Positions 20,159-29,684 are shown, counted from the stretch's first letter. The stretch: DNA of 64,000 nt from Saliterribacillus persicus (GCF_003337485.1 NZ_QPJJ01000006.1:62001-126000), one strand, 5' to 3'. Notes: generated by a model not told the origin, from the letters alone. Program-made: numbers and translations.

Positions 20159-20911
20159 TTACTCGTTTACAGTTTTAGTTTCTTCTTCAGTAGAAGCTGC
20201 TTCTTCTTGAGAAGTCTCTTCTATTTCTTCCCCTTGTTTAGCTTCTAAAATAGCATCCGCCATTTTACCAGTAAGAAGCTTAACAGCACGAATTGCATCG
20301 TCATTCGCTGGAATAACGTAATCAATTTCGTCAGGGTCACAATTTGTATCTACAATTCCGATAATAGGAATGTGAAGTTTATGAGCTTCAGCGACCGCAA
20401 TACGTTCTTTGCGTGGATCAATGATAAATAAGGCATCAGGAATTTTCTTCATATCTTTAATTCCGCCTAAGAATTTAACAAGACGTTCTTTCTCTTTAAG
20501 TAGTCCTACCACTTCTTTTTTAGGTAGAACTTCAAAAGTTCCGTCTTCTTCCATTTTTTCAATTGATTTCAAACGATTAATACGTTTGCGAATCGTTTCA
20601 AAGTTAGTAAGCGTTCCGCCTAACCAACGTTGGTTAACGAAGTACATACCAGAACGAATAGCTTCGTCTTTCACAGATTCTTGTGCTTGTTTTTTAGTAC
20701 CTACAAATAAAACAGTACCACCGTTCTCTGCGATTTGCTTTACATAGTTGTAAGCTTCATCTACTTTTTTAACTGTCTTTTGTAAGTCGATGATGTAAAT
20801 GCCGTTACGCTCCGTGAAAATATATTTTTTCATTTTCGGATTCCAACGACGTGTTTGGTGGCCAAAGTGCACACCAGCTTCAAGTAATTGTTTCATTGAA
20901 ATAACTGCCAC
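20159..20911 (-). CDS. rpsB: 30S ribosomal protein S2
   Basis: S2 is a late-assembling small-subunit protein. Characteristic segments are [20 protein letters not shown] at the start, [17 protein letters not shown], and [16 protein letters not shown]. The C-terminus is an acidic, glutamate-rich tail. The start is GTG at 20911, with AGGAGG 7 nt upstream, giving 250 aa; a longer in-frame ATG lies in the leader. It has its own promoter right after swrB. Confidence 0.96.
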   Translation of the reverse strand: MAVISMKQLLEAGVHFGHQTRRWNPKMKKYIFTERNGIYIIDLQKTVKKVDEAYNYVKQIAENGGTVLFVGTKKQAQESVKDEAIRSGMYFVNQRWLGGTLTNFETIRKRINRLKSIEKMEEDGTFEVLPKKEVVGLLKEKERLVKFLGGIKDMKKIPDALFIIDPRKERIAVAEAHKLHIPIIGIVDTNCDPDEIDYVIPANDDAIRAVKLLTGKMADAILEAKQGEEIEETSQEEAASTEEETKTVNE

Positions 20912-20957
20912 AATATTTCCTCCTAATTTGGTTTTTTTATCCTCCGCTTCCATCATC

Positions 20958-20990
20958 TAAGATAAGAACTGTTAAGCACCACTCATCTTA
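20958..20990 (-). promoter_or_regulatory. Hairpin in the rpsB leader
   Basis: In the roughly 105-nt leader between the rpsB promoter and its GTG start, TAAGATGAG (20990-20982 on the minus strand) pairs with CTTATCTTA (20966-20958). This gives 9 bp including one G-U. It could be an autoregulatory element, but I know of no defined S2 leader in Bacillaceae, so the role is open. Confidence 0.4.
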
Positions 20991-21022
20991 TTAAAAAGCG
21001 TGTGTATTTAACACCATGAACA

Positions 21023-21051
21023 AATATACCACATGCAGTTTTTCGAGGCAA
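21023..21051 (-). promoter_or_regulatory. SigA promoter of rpsB
   Basis: On the minus strand TTGCCT (21051-21046) and TATATT (21028-21023) are exactly 17 nt apart, with an extended -10 TG dinucleotide. The promoter begins a few bases after the swrB stop, so it gives the ribosomal operon transcription independent of fla/che read-through. Confidence 0.7.
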
Positions 21052-21056
21052 GGGTT

Positions 21057-21560
21057 TTACTCTTTTTTTTGGTGAAATTTAAGGATTAATTCTACTTCTG
21101 TTTTTCCAGTGTTTAATTTTTTAGCTATTTCATCAATACTATATCCCAAATCATGCAAATGATAGATTTGAGCTTCACGTGATGACTCTACTTTTTCCTC
21201 TTTTAAATTTGAAATTGGTGGAGAATAAATCGGTGATCTATTCTCTTCAGCTTCGCTTGGAGCTTTTTCCTTTTTTAGGGGAGTATTTTTTTTTGGAGAA
21301 GGAACGGGAACATCATCATTATTATTTCTTTTCTCAAGATTATTACTTTTCTCAAGTTTTTCAATTGTTTGAATCAAAGCTTTGTTTTCTTCTTGAATCT
21401 CAAGGAGATATACTGCAAGTGTATCCTCTAATTGCTTTTGTTGCTGATTTACACTTGTCTCTACTTGATCTACTTTTGTTAATTTACCGTATAAAACTTT
21501 TATCAAAATAAATGTAAGTAGATGAATTATGAAACTAATAGCGATTAAAAGATATTCCAT
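21057..21560 (-). CDS. swrB: Swarming motility protein SwrB (YlxL)
   Basis: SwrB is a bitopic membrane protein that in B. subtilis promotes flagellar type III secretion and SigD activity. The 167 aa have one N-terminal transmembrane helix (about 2-23), a coiled-coil-like glutamine and lysine rich region, a variable proline/charged linker, and a C-terminal helix-turn-helix-like segment (HDLGYSIDEIAKKLNTGKTE, about 137-156). The end of the fla/che operon just before rpsB is the usual place for swrB. The linker is poorly conserved in this family. Confidence 0.82.
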   Translation of the reverse strand: MEYLLIAISFIIHLLTFILIKVLYGKLTKVDQVETSVNQQQKQLEDTLAVYLLEIQEENKALIQTIEKLEKSNNLEKRNNNDDVPVPSPKKNTPLKKEKAPSEAEENRSPIYSPPISNLKEEKVESSREAQIYHLHDLGYSIDEIAKKLNTGKTEVELILKFHQKKE

Positions 21561-21572
21561 ATTACCCCTCTT

Positions 21573-21878
21573 TTATCCATTGAAATCAACATGGTTACCT
21601 AGGAATGGATGATTTAAGTCTTCTTCGTTTTCCTCTTGCTGTAATTCTTTTCTATCATTTTCTTCAGCTGCACCATGGTTGCCATTTTTATTGTTTTTTA
21701 GTGCTTGCTTCTTATCTAAATCATTTACTTGTTTTCGTTTTTGTTCATTGATTTTTTGTTGATTTTCAGCTAATTGATCCTGTGTTAATCTTCCTTGTTG
21801 TTGCAACAAATCCTGTATTTTTCCTGCATCATTGGTTCTAGGTAGCGCTACTTGCATCTCAACAGCTTTCCAGCTCAT
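21573..21878 (-). CDS. Small conserved-looking protein of the fla/che operon, function unknown
   Basis: I do not recognise a named family. The 101 aa begin MSWKAVEMQVALPRT, then a long glutamine, lysine and asparagine rich helix, probably coiled coil (about 20-60), and an acidic tail (EENDRKELQQEENEEDLNHP). No signal peptide, cysteine or transmembrane segment is seen. It lies 12 nt from both the FapA-like gene and swrB and has a good ribosome binding site, so it is almost surely expressed. From memory, Clostridia encode similar short proteins near fliA; this is not verified. Confidence 0.7.
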   Translation of the reverse strand: MSWKAVEMQVALPRTNDAGKIQDLLQQQGRLTQDQLAENQQKINEQKRKQVNDLDKKQALKNNKNGNHGAAEENDRKELQQEENEEDLNHPFLGNHVDFNG

Positions 21879-21890
21879 GATTAGCCCTCC

Positions 21891-23267
21891 TTAAGATTTT
21901 CCAATATATTTTACAACAATTTCATTGTCCTCAAGATAGCTTGATACTCGTTTGAATTCTTGTTGAATCAATCGCTTATATTTTCCAAAAGTAATTTCCA
22001 CATTTTGATGCAACAATCCATTAACAATTAAGTTCATTCCATCTAAATTACCAATTTCTACTTGGAGTTCACTTAAATCCTTTTCTATTTCATCTAACTG
22101 GTCATTTATTTGTTTCACCATGTTACGCTGTTTTAACAGTATAATACGCTCTTTTGAAGGTAAATTCCCGTTTGAATCCTTCTTCAAACTTATTTGCTTA
22201 GCAATGGTGTGTAACTTTATTGAGTTTTCTTTTAATTCTTTTTGTTTTGCCAATAAATACTGCTCATGCTCTCTTTTTTTCTTATTCACACCAAATGTAA
22301 GCTCTGTTTTTGAACTTGCTACATTTCCGACATCTCTTGCCTCAATTGTTTTTCCTGCTGTCGTTACTCCACCTATTATATTACCGTTACCGCAACGCAC
22401 ATTCTCTTGTGCAACACAGTAGCTATGTATAATGGAGTTTCGAACTAAAATATCACGACCAGCATGAACAGAAGCTTGATTTATATAGCTTGCCTGGATA
22501 TCTACTCCTGCATTTAAAACAGCTTTTTTCAATCCTGAAATTCCTTCTTTTATAACAATATTCTGTTCAGCATCAAGAAAAGCACCTTCCACAAGACCAA
22601 ATACATTTATATCTCCGCCAGCTTTCACGGAATAACCCGTAGGTACATCTCCATAAATATTAATAGAACCTACAAATTCTAAATTACCAGTTTCTAGAGA
22701 AAGGTCTCCTTTTATATCATAAACTGGAAATACCTGAACACGATCTTCACCAATAGAGAGCTGGCCTGCTTCCATTGCATAAAAACTAAGTGTATCTTGA
22801 TCAAAGCGGACACTATTTCCTGCTTTCATGCGGACTTTTTTTCCAGGTTTTTGCTTTACAATTAAACCTTGAACATTTATTCCTTGTTCACCTGTTGTAG
22901 GTAAGGTCAATTCAGCTAAAAGATCGTCTTTTTGTACTGTTGGAATGCGAGAAACATCTCTAAAGTTCTTTTTCTCATCATTTGAAAGGGTTTGATTCAT
23001 TGTTTGTCTTAATATAAATTTTCCATCGGTACCATTTTCAGCTGCTTTTCCTTCTGCAATTACTATCTCTCGTTGCTTGGTAATTAATTCTTGAATGTTT
23101 TCTAAAACCGTTTCTTTTATTCCATAAACTATTCCTTGGTCCTTTAAGAATTGTTGGATGGCAGAAGTAGTAATTTGTTCCTTTTCTTCCTCATTTAAGA
23201 GCTGTAGGGTTGCCTTCATATTATCAGAAGAAATATTTAACTGTACCATTTCATTCCAAACGCGCAT
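21891..23267 (-). CDS. FapA family protein (DUF342)
   Basis: This is a 458-aa DUF342/FapA-like protein. The N-terminal third is alpha/beta. The middle (about 130-320) is a run of short beta repeats with glycine and asparagine turns, typical of a polymeric right-handed beta-helix (for example GSINIYGDVPTGYSVKAGGD). The C-terminal part is a coiled coil of about 110 residues. Some family members affect polar flagella or cell-surface assembly; the exact role here is unknown. A second possible ATG six codons in has a weaker ribosome binding site. It follows sigD by 33 nt. Confidence 0.8.
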   Translation of the reverse strand: MRVWNEMVQLNISSDNMKATLQLLNEEEKEQITTSAIQQFLKDQGIVYGIKETVLENIQELITKQREIVIAEGKAAENGTDGKFILRQTMNQTLSNDEKKNFRDVSRIPTVQKDDLLAELTLPTTGEQGINVQGLIVKQKPGKKVRMKAGNSVRFDQDTLSFYAMEAGQLSIGEDRVQVFPVYDIKGDLSLETGNLEFVGSINIYGDVPTGYSVKAGGDINVFGLVEGAFLDAEQNIVIKEGISGLKKAVLNAGVDIQASYINQASVHAGRDILVRNSIIHSYCVAQENVRCGNGNIIGGVTTAGKTIEARDVGNVASSKTELTFGVNKKKREHEQYLLAKQKELKENSIKLHTIAKQISLKKDSNGNLPSKERIILLKQRNMVKQINDQLDEIEKDLSELQVEIGNLDGMNLIVNGLLHQNVEITFGKYKRLIQQEFKRVSSYLEDNEIVVKYIGKS

Positions 23268-23300
23268 GTGATTAGCCCCTTTACCATTACATATTCTATT

Positions 23301-24062
23301 TTAATTCATTAATAGCCCTTTTACTTTAAAAATAGCCTGCTTATGGACCTGTGAAATTCGAGAGGTAGTTAACTGTAAAACCTTACCGATTTCTGTGAAA
23401 GTAAGTTCCTGTTGATAGAATAAACTTAGAACAAGTTGTTCATTTTTCGATAAATTTTTAATTGCCTCTGCTAATTCTTTAAAATCTTCTGTTTGGATAA
23501 TTTGTTCTTCAGGAGTTAAATTTTTATTATCTTGTACGCTATACCCGATACCTTCTTTAAAAGTATCGTCATTGGCACCTTTTTTCTCTTCCATAGATAA
23601 AAGGTTAGAGAAAAAACTATCTTTAACAGTTTCTTCCACTTCCTGTACCGTTAAATCCAAATATTTAGCAATTTCTTCTGCAGTCGCTTCTCGTTGAAAG
23701 GTTTGTTCTAAATGCTCTCTCATTTTTTCAATTTTTTTAACTTTATCTCTAGTTGACCGTGGAAGCCAGTCCTCTTTACGCAATCCATCTAAGATTGCTC
23801 CCTTGATTCGAAACGAAGCATACGTATCAAATTTTAAATCTCGACCATAATCAAATTTTTTTAAAGCATCATAGAGACCGACTAACCCTAAACTTCGTAT
23901 ATCTTCTTTATTAATATTTTTTGGAAGTGTTGAAGAGATTCGTTGCACGTGGTAGTTTACCAAATACATATAATATTCGATTAAGCGATTCGCATTCGCA
24001 TCATTTTCTTCTTTTATCCAATCTTCCCAAAGTTGTTCATGATTAGATATACGATCAACCAC
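23301..24062 (-). CDS. sigD: Flagellar/motility sigma factor SigD (FliA)
   Basis: SigD (sigma-28) directs late flagellar, chemotaxis and autolysin genes and is held by FlgM. The 253 aa show region 2 (EDIRSLGLVGLYDALKKFD, then FDTYASFRIKGAILDGLR), region 3 and region 4 with the helix-turn-helix LTFTEIGKVLQLTTSRISQV. The start is GTG after GAGGTG. Its place near the operon end, far from the flgB promoter, is that of B. subtilis, where distance affects SigD level and the motile fraction. Confidence 0.95.
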   Translation of the reverse strand: MVDRISNHEQLWEDWIKEENDANANRLIEYYMYLVNYHVQRISSTLPKNINKEDIRSLGLVGLYDALKKFDYGRDLKFDTYASFRIKGAILDGLRKEDWLPRSTRDKVKKIEKMREHLEQTFQREATAEEIAKYLDLTVQEVEETVKDSFFSNLLSMEEKKGANDDTFKEGIGYSVQDNKNLTPEEQIIQTEDFKELAEAIKNLSKNEQLVLSLFYQQELTFTEIGKVLQLTTSRISQVHKQAIFKVKGLLMN

Positions 24063-24099
24063 GAAAACACCTCGTTTCTATTGCTTTTGTCAAATAATT

Positions 24100-24597
24100 T
24101 TAAATTTCAGCTACACCACTGTACACAGTTTTAATCCGAAGCGTACCACTCTCGCAAAAAAATTCTATTGTTCTGCCTTTATTGCCACCTACATCTTCGG
24201 CTAGTAATGGAATTTTAAGTTCTTCTAACTTTGTTAATACAGCTTCAACATTTCGCTCTCCTACACGAAGCATCTGATTATTATTGCTAAAAGCAAACAT
24301 TTGTGCCCCACCAGCAATTTTAGCTTTTAAATTATATTTTTTTGCTCCACCTTCTAATAATAAATGAACTAAAAGTTCAATAGCAGTGTCTGCATACTTC
24401 ATTTGATTGAAATCAACCCGATTATTAGTAGTAGAATCTGGAAGCATAACATGTGCCAACCCGGCTATTTGATTTTTCAAATCGTATACGCAAACACCCA
24501 CACACGAGCCTAATCCAGAAGTCTTTAGAATTTCGGGCGAATTTGCAACCTTCAAATCAGCAATGCCCACTTTCACTATTTCACCTAATAGATTCAT
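24100..24597 (-). CDS. cheD: Chemoreceptor glutamine deamidase CheD
   Basis: CheD deamidates glutamines of chemoreceptors and in Bacillus binds CheC and raises its CheY-P phosphatase activity. The catalytic cysteine is in GLGSCVGV (Cys32) and the histidine in AHVMLP (His49), both intact. The 165-aa length is normal. Its ATG overlaps the end of cheC by 4 nt, which suggests coupled synthesis of the two interacting partners. Confidence 0.95.
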   Translation of the reverse strand: MNLLGEIVKVGIADLKVANSPEILKTSGLGSCVGVCVYDLKNQIAGLAHVMLPDSTTNNRVDFNQMKYADTAIELLVHLLLEGGAKKYNLKAKIAGGAQMFAFSNNNQMLRVGERNVEAVLTKLEELKIPLLAEDVGGNKGRTIEFFCESGTLRIKTVYSGVAEI

Positions 24598-25229
24598 TTA
24601 TTATTAACTCCTAACGCTTCAAATATTTTATCGAAAGACTCGGGATCAGGTAAAAGAAAAAAGTGTCCTTGTATCGCCTCTTTATCTTCCGCTTCCTCGT
24701 GAATTATTGTGTCTATTATAATGGCATAATCATAATCTTGAGATATTTCCATTAGACCTTGCATTAATATTGCTCCTGCCATATCAATAGTTAAACTAGG
24801 AACAGAAGGTTGCATATTGATTAAGGTGAAATCTGATAGTGCTGAAAGATAAGAACCAGATAATATGTTTCCTATCTCATGTAAAGCTGAAAGAGCCATT
24901 TCATCTTCTTCTAAATCAGCTAATTGAAATGATTCACTATGGGTGATTTGTCGAACGAAAGTCTCTGCTTCAAGGGGGGACAAGACAAAGAACATATTAC
25001 CTGGTGCTTGTCCTTGAATGCGTAAGAAAACACTTACGATCAATTCCTCAGGCCCACCAACTATTTCCATAATTTCATTAAAATCTACTATCCTAACAGA
25101 TGGTACTTCCATATCTATTTTTCTATCTAATAACTTTGATAAAGCAGTTGCAGCATTACCAGAGCCAATATTACCAATTTCTTTCAATATATCTAACTGG
25201 TAGTTGGTTAAATGTTCTATATTCGTCAT
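24594..25229 (-). CDS. cheC: CheY-P phosphatase CheC
   Basis: CheC dephosphorylates CheY-P. The two pseudo-symmetric active-site helices are visible: LDILKEIGNIGSGNAATALS near residue 13 and LSALHEIGNILSGSYLSALS near residue 105, each with the Glu and Asn pair. The start MTNIEHL at 25229 fits GGAAGGG; a longer frame would use a GTG directly after the cheW stop. This gives 211 aa. Confidence 0.94.
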   Translation of the reverse strand: MTNIEHLTNYQLDILKEIGNIGSGNAATALSKLLDRKIDMEVPSVRIVDFNEIMEIVGGPEELIVSVFLRIQGQAPGNMFFVLSPLEAETFVRQITHSESFQLADLEEDEMALSALHEIGNILSGSYLSALSDFTLINMQPSVPSLTIDMAGAILMQGLMEISQDYDYAIIIDTIIHEEAEDKEAIQGHFFLLPDPESFDKIFEALGVNNK

Positions 25230-25247
25230 CTTGACAAACCCTTCCAC

Positions 25248-25703
25248 TTAGTTATTTATTTCCACACCTTCGGATTGCAATACTTTATCCAAATTTAACA
25301 ACATGATTAAACGTTTATCTATTTTTGCTACTCCATCAATATAATCTGCGTCTACTGTACCGATTACTTTTGGTGCGGGTTCGATAGCCTCATTATCAAT
25401 ATCAATTACGTCGTAAGCTGCATCTACGATAAAACCGACGTCAAAATTTTCTAAATGTAAAATAATAATTCGGGTACTATCTGTATAAGCTTCTTCATTC
25501 ATTTTAAATCTTTTTCTCAGATCAAGGATTGGAGTCACAACTCCGCGTAAATTAATAACACCTTTAACAAAGTCTTTCGTTTTTGGTACACGCGTAATAT
25601 GCTGCATTCTTTCAATTGAACCAACTAATTCTACTGGAACCGCGTATTCTTTTGTTTCTAATTCAAAAACAATTGCTTTTAGTTTTTCTGCTTGTTCTGT
25701 CAA
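25248..25703 (-). CDS. cheW: Chemotaxis coupling protein CheW
   Basis: CheW links chemoreceptors to CheA in the signalling array. The 151-aa protein has the SH3-like CheW fold throughout, with EYAVPVELVGSIERM, the RGVVTPILDLRKRF motif (around residue 52-65) and a final strand. The start codon is TTG with a strong AGGAGGGG upstream; the sequence from MTEQAEKLK fits homologs. It lies 12 nt after cheA. Confidence 0.95.
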   Translation of the reverse strand: MTEQAEKLKAIVFELETKEYAVPVELVGSIERMQHITRVPKTKDFVKGVINLRGVVTPILDLRKRFKMNEEAYTDSTRIIILHLENFDVGFIVDAAYDVIDIDNEAIEPAPKVIGTVDADYIDGVAKIDKRLIMLLNLDKVLQSEGVEINN

Positions 25704-25715
25704 TTAATACCCCTC

Positions 25716-27752
25716 CTACCTAATTAATGAATTCGTATCGACAATTAACGCTACTTGACCATCGCCTAAAATGGTTGCGCCTGATATTGCAAAAACATTG
25801 CCTAAGTAATCCCCAAGAGATTTTAAAACAATTTCTTGTTGACCGATAAATGTGTCTACGATTAAACCTGCCATTTTATCACCTTTACGAACAATTACAA
25901 CAGAGAATAGTTCATCTTCATCATCCTCAATGGGAACCTCAAATACTTCTTTTAATGAAATTAAAGGAACTACCTTGCCTCTGAAATCTATCACTTTTTT
26001 ATTGTGGGCGTATAATATGTCTGACTTATTGACAATCGCTGTTTCAATAATAGACGATAACGGTACAGCGTACTTCTCACGCTCCACCTCTACTAATAAA
26101 ACGGAAATAATCGATAAAGTCAGTGGTAATTGGATAGAAAATTTTGAACCTTTATCTTGTTCAGATTCAATGGTGATTGACCCACCCAAGGATTCAATCG
26201 TGTTCTTCACTACATCAAGACCAACACCTCGACCTGAAACATCTGAAATTACATCTGCTGTAGAGAAACCACTCGCCATTATTAATTGATTAACTTGACT
26301 ATCCGTCATCATAGCTGCTTCATCTTCTGTAATGACGCGATTAGAAATAGCTTTTTCTATAACCTTAGATTGATTTATACCAGCACCATCGTCTGTAATT
26401 TCAATAAATACGTGATTTCCACTATGGTAAGCATTTAATAGTAATTGCCCTTCTTCAATTTTACCTTTTTGTTTTCTAACTTCAGGATTTTCTACTCCAT
26501 GGTCTAATGCGTTTCTAATTAGATGCACGAGTGGATCTCCAATTTCATCTATAACTGTTCGGTCCAATTCTGTTTCTGCACCTTGAATTTCTAAATTGAT
26601 TTTCTTACCCAGATCTTTGGATAATTGTCGAACCATACGTGGAAAACGGTTAAACACCTGTTCCACTGGTACCATTCGCATATTTAGAATTATATTTTGC
26701 AAGTCCCCAGAGATTCTAGACATACGCTCTACTGTGTCCTGTAATTCTGGATGTTTTAAATTCGCAGATATTTGCTCTAATCTACCTCTATCAATTACTA
26801 ATTCTTCAAAAAGATTCATTAATCCATCTAAGCGATCAATATTTACCCGGATAGTTTTCGTTGCTACTGCTTTATTTTGTGTTTTTGTTTGATCTTTATC
26901 TTTTGCTTCGTCATTAGTATTAGTAGTAGGAGCAGGAGTTTCTTGTATAACTGATTCTTCCTGTTGGCTAGTATTATTAACATTATTGACATCAAAAACT
27001 GTGAGCGAAACTGATTCAATTTCTGATACTTTTAATATTTTTTGTTTTATTAATTCCGCTTCTTCTTTTGAGACAATTAGAACAGTAAACGCTAAATCAA
27101 AATTTTCCTCTTCCAATTCTTGTACAGTAGGTATTGATTTAATTACTTCTCCAGTTTGTTCAAGCACTTCAAAAACCATATAAACTCGAGCAGCTTTTAA
27201 TAAGCAATTTTCATTTAATTTTACTTCTACCAAATAATTTTTGAAGCCATTTTCATTTGATTGCTGTAAAACAGTTGTTTCAAATTGATCAAGTTCTATA
27301 CTTGCTCGAGAACTAGTATTTGATTGCTCGGCAGGCTTTGTTTTTTCCGTATGTAGCTTGGATTGTACTTCTTGACCATTCTCTATTGCTTGAAGCTTCC
27401 CAACAGAATCTTCAACATTTAACTTTCCATCTCCACCAGCAGCAATATCTACAACCATTGTTTCTAAATGGTCTACTGATTCTAGTACAACGTCTAAAAT
27501 TTCTGAATTAATTAAAATTTGATCATTTCTTGCAGCATCTAAAACATTTTCCATTTTGTGTGTTAGATTCGCTAAGTCCTGATAACCCATTGTTGCAGCC
27601 ATACCCTTAAGCGTATGGGCTGACCTAAATATTTCACTTAACGTTGCTTTATTTGTAGGCTCATTTTCCAATATCAATAATTGTTGATTTAAAGACTGTA
27701 TATGCTCTTTACTTTCTTCAATAAAAACCTCAAGATATTCATTCATTTCCAT
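25716..27752 (-). CDS. cheA: Chemotaxis histidine kinase CheA
   Basis: CheA autophosphorylates in response to receptors and passes phosphate to CheY and CheB. The 678 aa show the Hpt domain with the phospho-site His46 in RSAHTLKG, a P2-like docking domain (about 160-260), a linker rich in Thr/Asn/Gln, a dimerisation helix pair, the HATPase domain (N-box around DPLVHLIRNALDHGVENPE, then DDGAGI and GRGVGLDVV) and a C-terminal CheW-like regulatory domain. The start is supported by GAGGTGACC. Confidence 0.96.
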   Translation of the reverse strand: MEMNEYLEVFIEESKEHIQSLNQQLLILENEPTNKATLSEIFRSAHTLKGMAATMGYQDLANLTHKMENVLDAARNDQILINSEILDVVLESVDHLETMVVDIAAGGDGKLNVEDSVGKLQAIENGQEVQSKLHTEKTKPAEQSNTSSRASIELDQFETTVLQQSNENGFKNYLVEVKLNENCLLKAARVYMVFEVLEQTGEVIKSIPTVQELEEENFDLAFTVLIVSKEEAELIKQKILKVSEIESVSLTVFDVNNVNNTSQQEESVIQETPAPTTNTNDEAKDKDQTKTQNKAVATKTIRVNIDRLDGLMNLFEELVIDRGRLEQISANLKHPELQDTVERMSRISGDLQNIILNMRMVPVEQVFNRFPRMVRQLSKDLGKKINLEIQGAETELDRTVIDEIGDPLVHLIRNALDHGVENPEVRKQKGKIEEGQLLLNAYHSGNHVFIEITDDGAGINQSKVIEKAISNRVITEDEAAMMTDSQVNQLIMASGFSTADVISDVSGRGVGLDVVKNTIESLGGSITIESEQDKGSKFSIQLPLTLSIISVLLVEVEREKYAVPLSSIIETAIVNKSDILYAHNKKVIDFRGKVVPLISLKEVFEVPIEDDEDELFSVVIVRKGDKMAGLIVDTFIGQQEIVLKSLGDYLGNVFAISGATILGDGQVALIVDTNSLIR

Positions 27753-27764
27753 TTACGGTCACCT

Positions 27765-28814
27765 CTACCTAGATATTTTTTGATCCAAAATATGACTAAC
27801 CTCATTAAGTGGCAAAACATAATCAATTAATCCTGTTTTTTCTGCCGCCTGAGGCATGCCGTAAACAATACATGTTTCTTTTCCTTCTGAGATAGCGATT
27901 GTTTTTGGCTGTAAGCTTTTTAACTGTTTTAAACCTGTTGACCCGTCTGCACCCATACCTGTTAATATTGCAACTACTGGTTGCCATCCTTTAATTTGAG
28001 CAATTGACTCAAATAAAACGTTCACTGAGGGCTGATGCCCATTTACTGGTTCTTCTTTGGTTACCATTGCTGTTAAGACTTTATTTTTTTCTATTACTCT
28101 AAACTGATGTCCACCACGCGCTATATAAGCCGTACCTTTTACTAAAACTTCTTTATCTTCTACTTCTTTTACTTGAATGCTAGAAAGTTTATCTAGTCGA
28201 TCTGCTAAAGATTTTGTAAAACCTGGTGGCATGTGCTGAACAATTACAATAGGTGCATCAAATTCTTTTGGTAAGTGAGTTAAAACCTCCTGTAAAGCTC
28301 TTGGTCCTCCAGTTGAAGTGCCAATTGCTACTATTGCACTTCCTTTTTTTATAGAAGTGAAATTACTAGTAGGTGGTTTCTTTAGATTATTTTTCTTAAT
28401 AATAGTAGAGACATTAGATTCTGCTGCTACAAGCAGTTTACTTACAATTTCGTCTTCAATTTTTTTAATGTCTAAAGAAATAGATCCTGATGGCTTTGCT
28501 ATAAAATCGATGGCTCCTAGACTCATAGCCAGTAATGTTTTTTCAGCACCTTCTTTTGTTAAACTTGAAAGCATCACAACTGGTGTAGGTTTTGTTTTCA
28601 TTATGTTTTCTAACGTTGTAATTCCATCCATTACGGGCATTTCAACATCTAATGTAACTACATCCGGATTAAGTTCAGAAAGCTTTGAAAGCGCATCCTC
28701 TCCATTTCTAGCAGTTCCAACTACAGTTAGAGAGCTAGATTGATTAATAATATCTGAAATCATTTTTCGCATAAATGCGGAATCGTCTACAACTAATACT
28801 TTATATGGATTCAT
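27765..28814 (-). CDS. cheB: Chemotaxis response regulator methylesterase CheB
   Basis: CheB removes methyl groups from receptor glutamates. The N-terminal receiver domain has LVVDDSAF and the phosphoacceptor Asp56 in TLDVEMPVMDG. The C-terminal esterase shows the catalytic serine in GTSTGGPRALQ, the histidine in QHMPPGF and the aspartate in GMGADGS. The 349-aa length is normal. The order flhG-cheB-cheA-cheW is that of B. subtilis. No cheR lies in this window. Confidence 0.96.
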   Translation of the reverse strand: MNPYKVLVVDDSAFMRKMISDIINQSSSLTVVGTARNGEDALSKLSELNPDVVTLDVEMPVMDGITTLENIMKTKPTPVVMLSSLTKEGAEKTLLAMSLGAIDFIAKPSGSISLDIKKIEDEIVSKLLVAAESNVSTIIKKNNLKKPPTSNFTSIKKGSAIVAIGTSTGGPRALQEVLTHLPKEFDAPIVIVQHMPPGFTKSLADRLDKLSSIQVKEVEDKEVLVKGTAYIARGGHQFRVIEKNKVLTAMVTKEEPVNGHQPSVNVLFESIAQIKGWQPVVAILTGMGADGSTGLKQLKSLQPKTIAISEGKETCIVYGMPQAAEKTGLIDYVLPLNEVSHILDQKISR

Positions 28815-28820
28815 GATGAT

Positions 28821-29684
28821 CTACCTTTCTGCTAGAAGCCGTTTTAATGTTTTAAGGAACGATGGCTTTGATGAATGTGTTAAATGAGTTGAATTTCCTA
28901 TATAAACATCTACTAATTCTTCTAAAGCTTTTGACGAAGCAGATTTTGGTTTATGAATTATAAAAGGTTTTTGTGCAAAAACTGATTCTGTTACTGCTCT
29001 ATCATCTGGTAGTATTCCTAATTCATTAATTTGTATAGATAAAAACCGCTTCACTACATTTTTAAATCTGGACATCGTTTGGATTCCATTTTTCTTAGAT
29101 ATTGCTCGATTTATTATAAGATGAAATGACATGTCATGCTGTTGATAAGTTATATGCTTTATCATTGCATAGGCATCAGTTAATGATGTTGGTTCTGGAG
29201 TAGTAACTACCATACATTCGTCCACAGCTAAAATATAATGAATAGATTCTTGTGTCACCCCTGCTCCCATGTCGAAAAAAATATAATCATAATCCTGAAA
29301 AAGAGTCTGCAATTCTGTTAAAAAGTAATTTAATTTATCTTGGTTTAAGTGAAATATATTATTTGATCCACTACCCCCAGCTATATAAGATAAGTCGTAT
29401 GGACCTGATTCAATTATACCATAAATGGACATTTTATCGTCGAACATATTTATAATTGAATATTTAGGTGTGAGACCCATTAATATATCAATATTTCCCA
29501 TACCTACATCTAAATCAAATAATAAAACTTTCTTCCCTTTTTTAGATAATGTAATCGCAAAATTAAGCGCGATATTCGATTTCCCCACACCACCTTTTCC
29601 ACTAACCACAGCGATTGTTCTTGCAATTTTCTGAGAACTGTCATGGTTCATACGGTTCCTTAAATTTGCAGCTTGATCACTCAT
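28821..29684 (-). CDS. flhG: Flagellar number regulator FlhG (YlxH, MinD-like ATPase)
   Basis: FlhG is a MinD/ParA-type ATPase that sets flagellar number and pattern and activates the FlhF GTPase. The N-terminal activator motif DQAANLR (3-9) fits the DQAxxLR consensus that touches FlhF. The deviant Walker A SGKGGVGKS follows (28-36), then LLFDLDVGMGNIDILMG. The C-terminal amphipathic helix ends KTLKRLLAER, suited for membrane binding. Its start overlaps flhF by 8 nt. Confidence 0.94.
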   Translation of the reverse strand: MSDQAANLRNRMNHDSSQKIARTIAVVSGKGGVGKSNIALNFAITLSKKGKKVLLFDLDVGMGNIDILMGLTPKYSIINMFDDKMSIYGIIESGPYDLSYIAGGSGSNNIFHLNQDKLNYFLTELQTLFQDYDYIFFDMGAGVTQESIHYILAVDECMVVTTPEPTSLTDAYAMIKHITYQQHDMSFHLIINRAISKKNGIQTMSRFKNVVKRFLSIQINELGILPDDRAVTESVFAQKPFIIHKPKSASSKALEELVDVYIGNSTHLTHSSKPSFLKTLKRLLAER

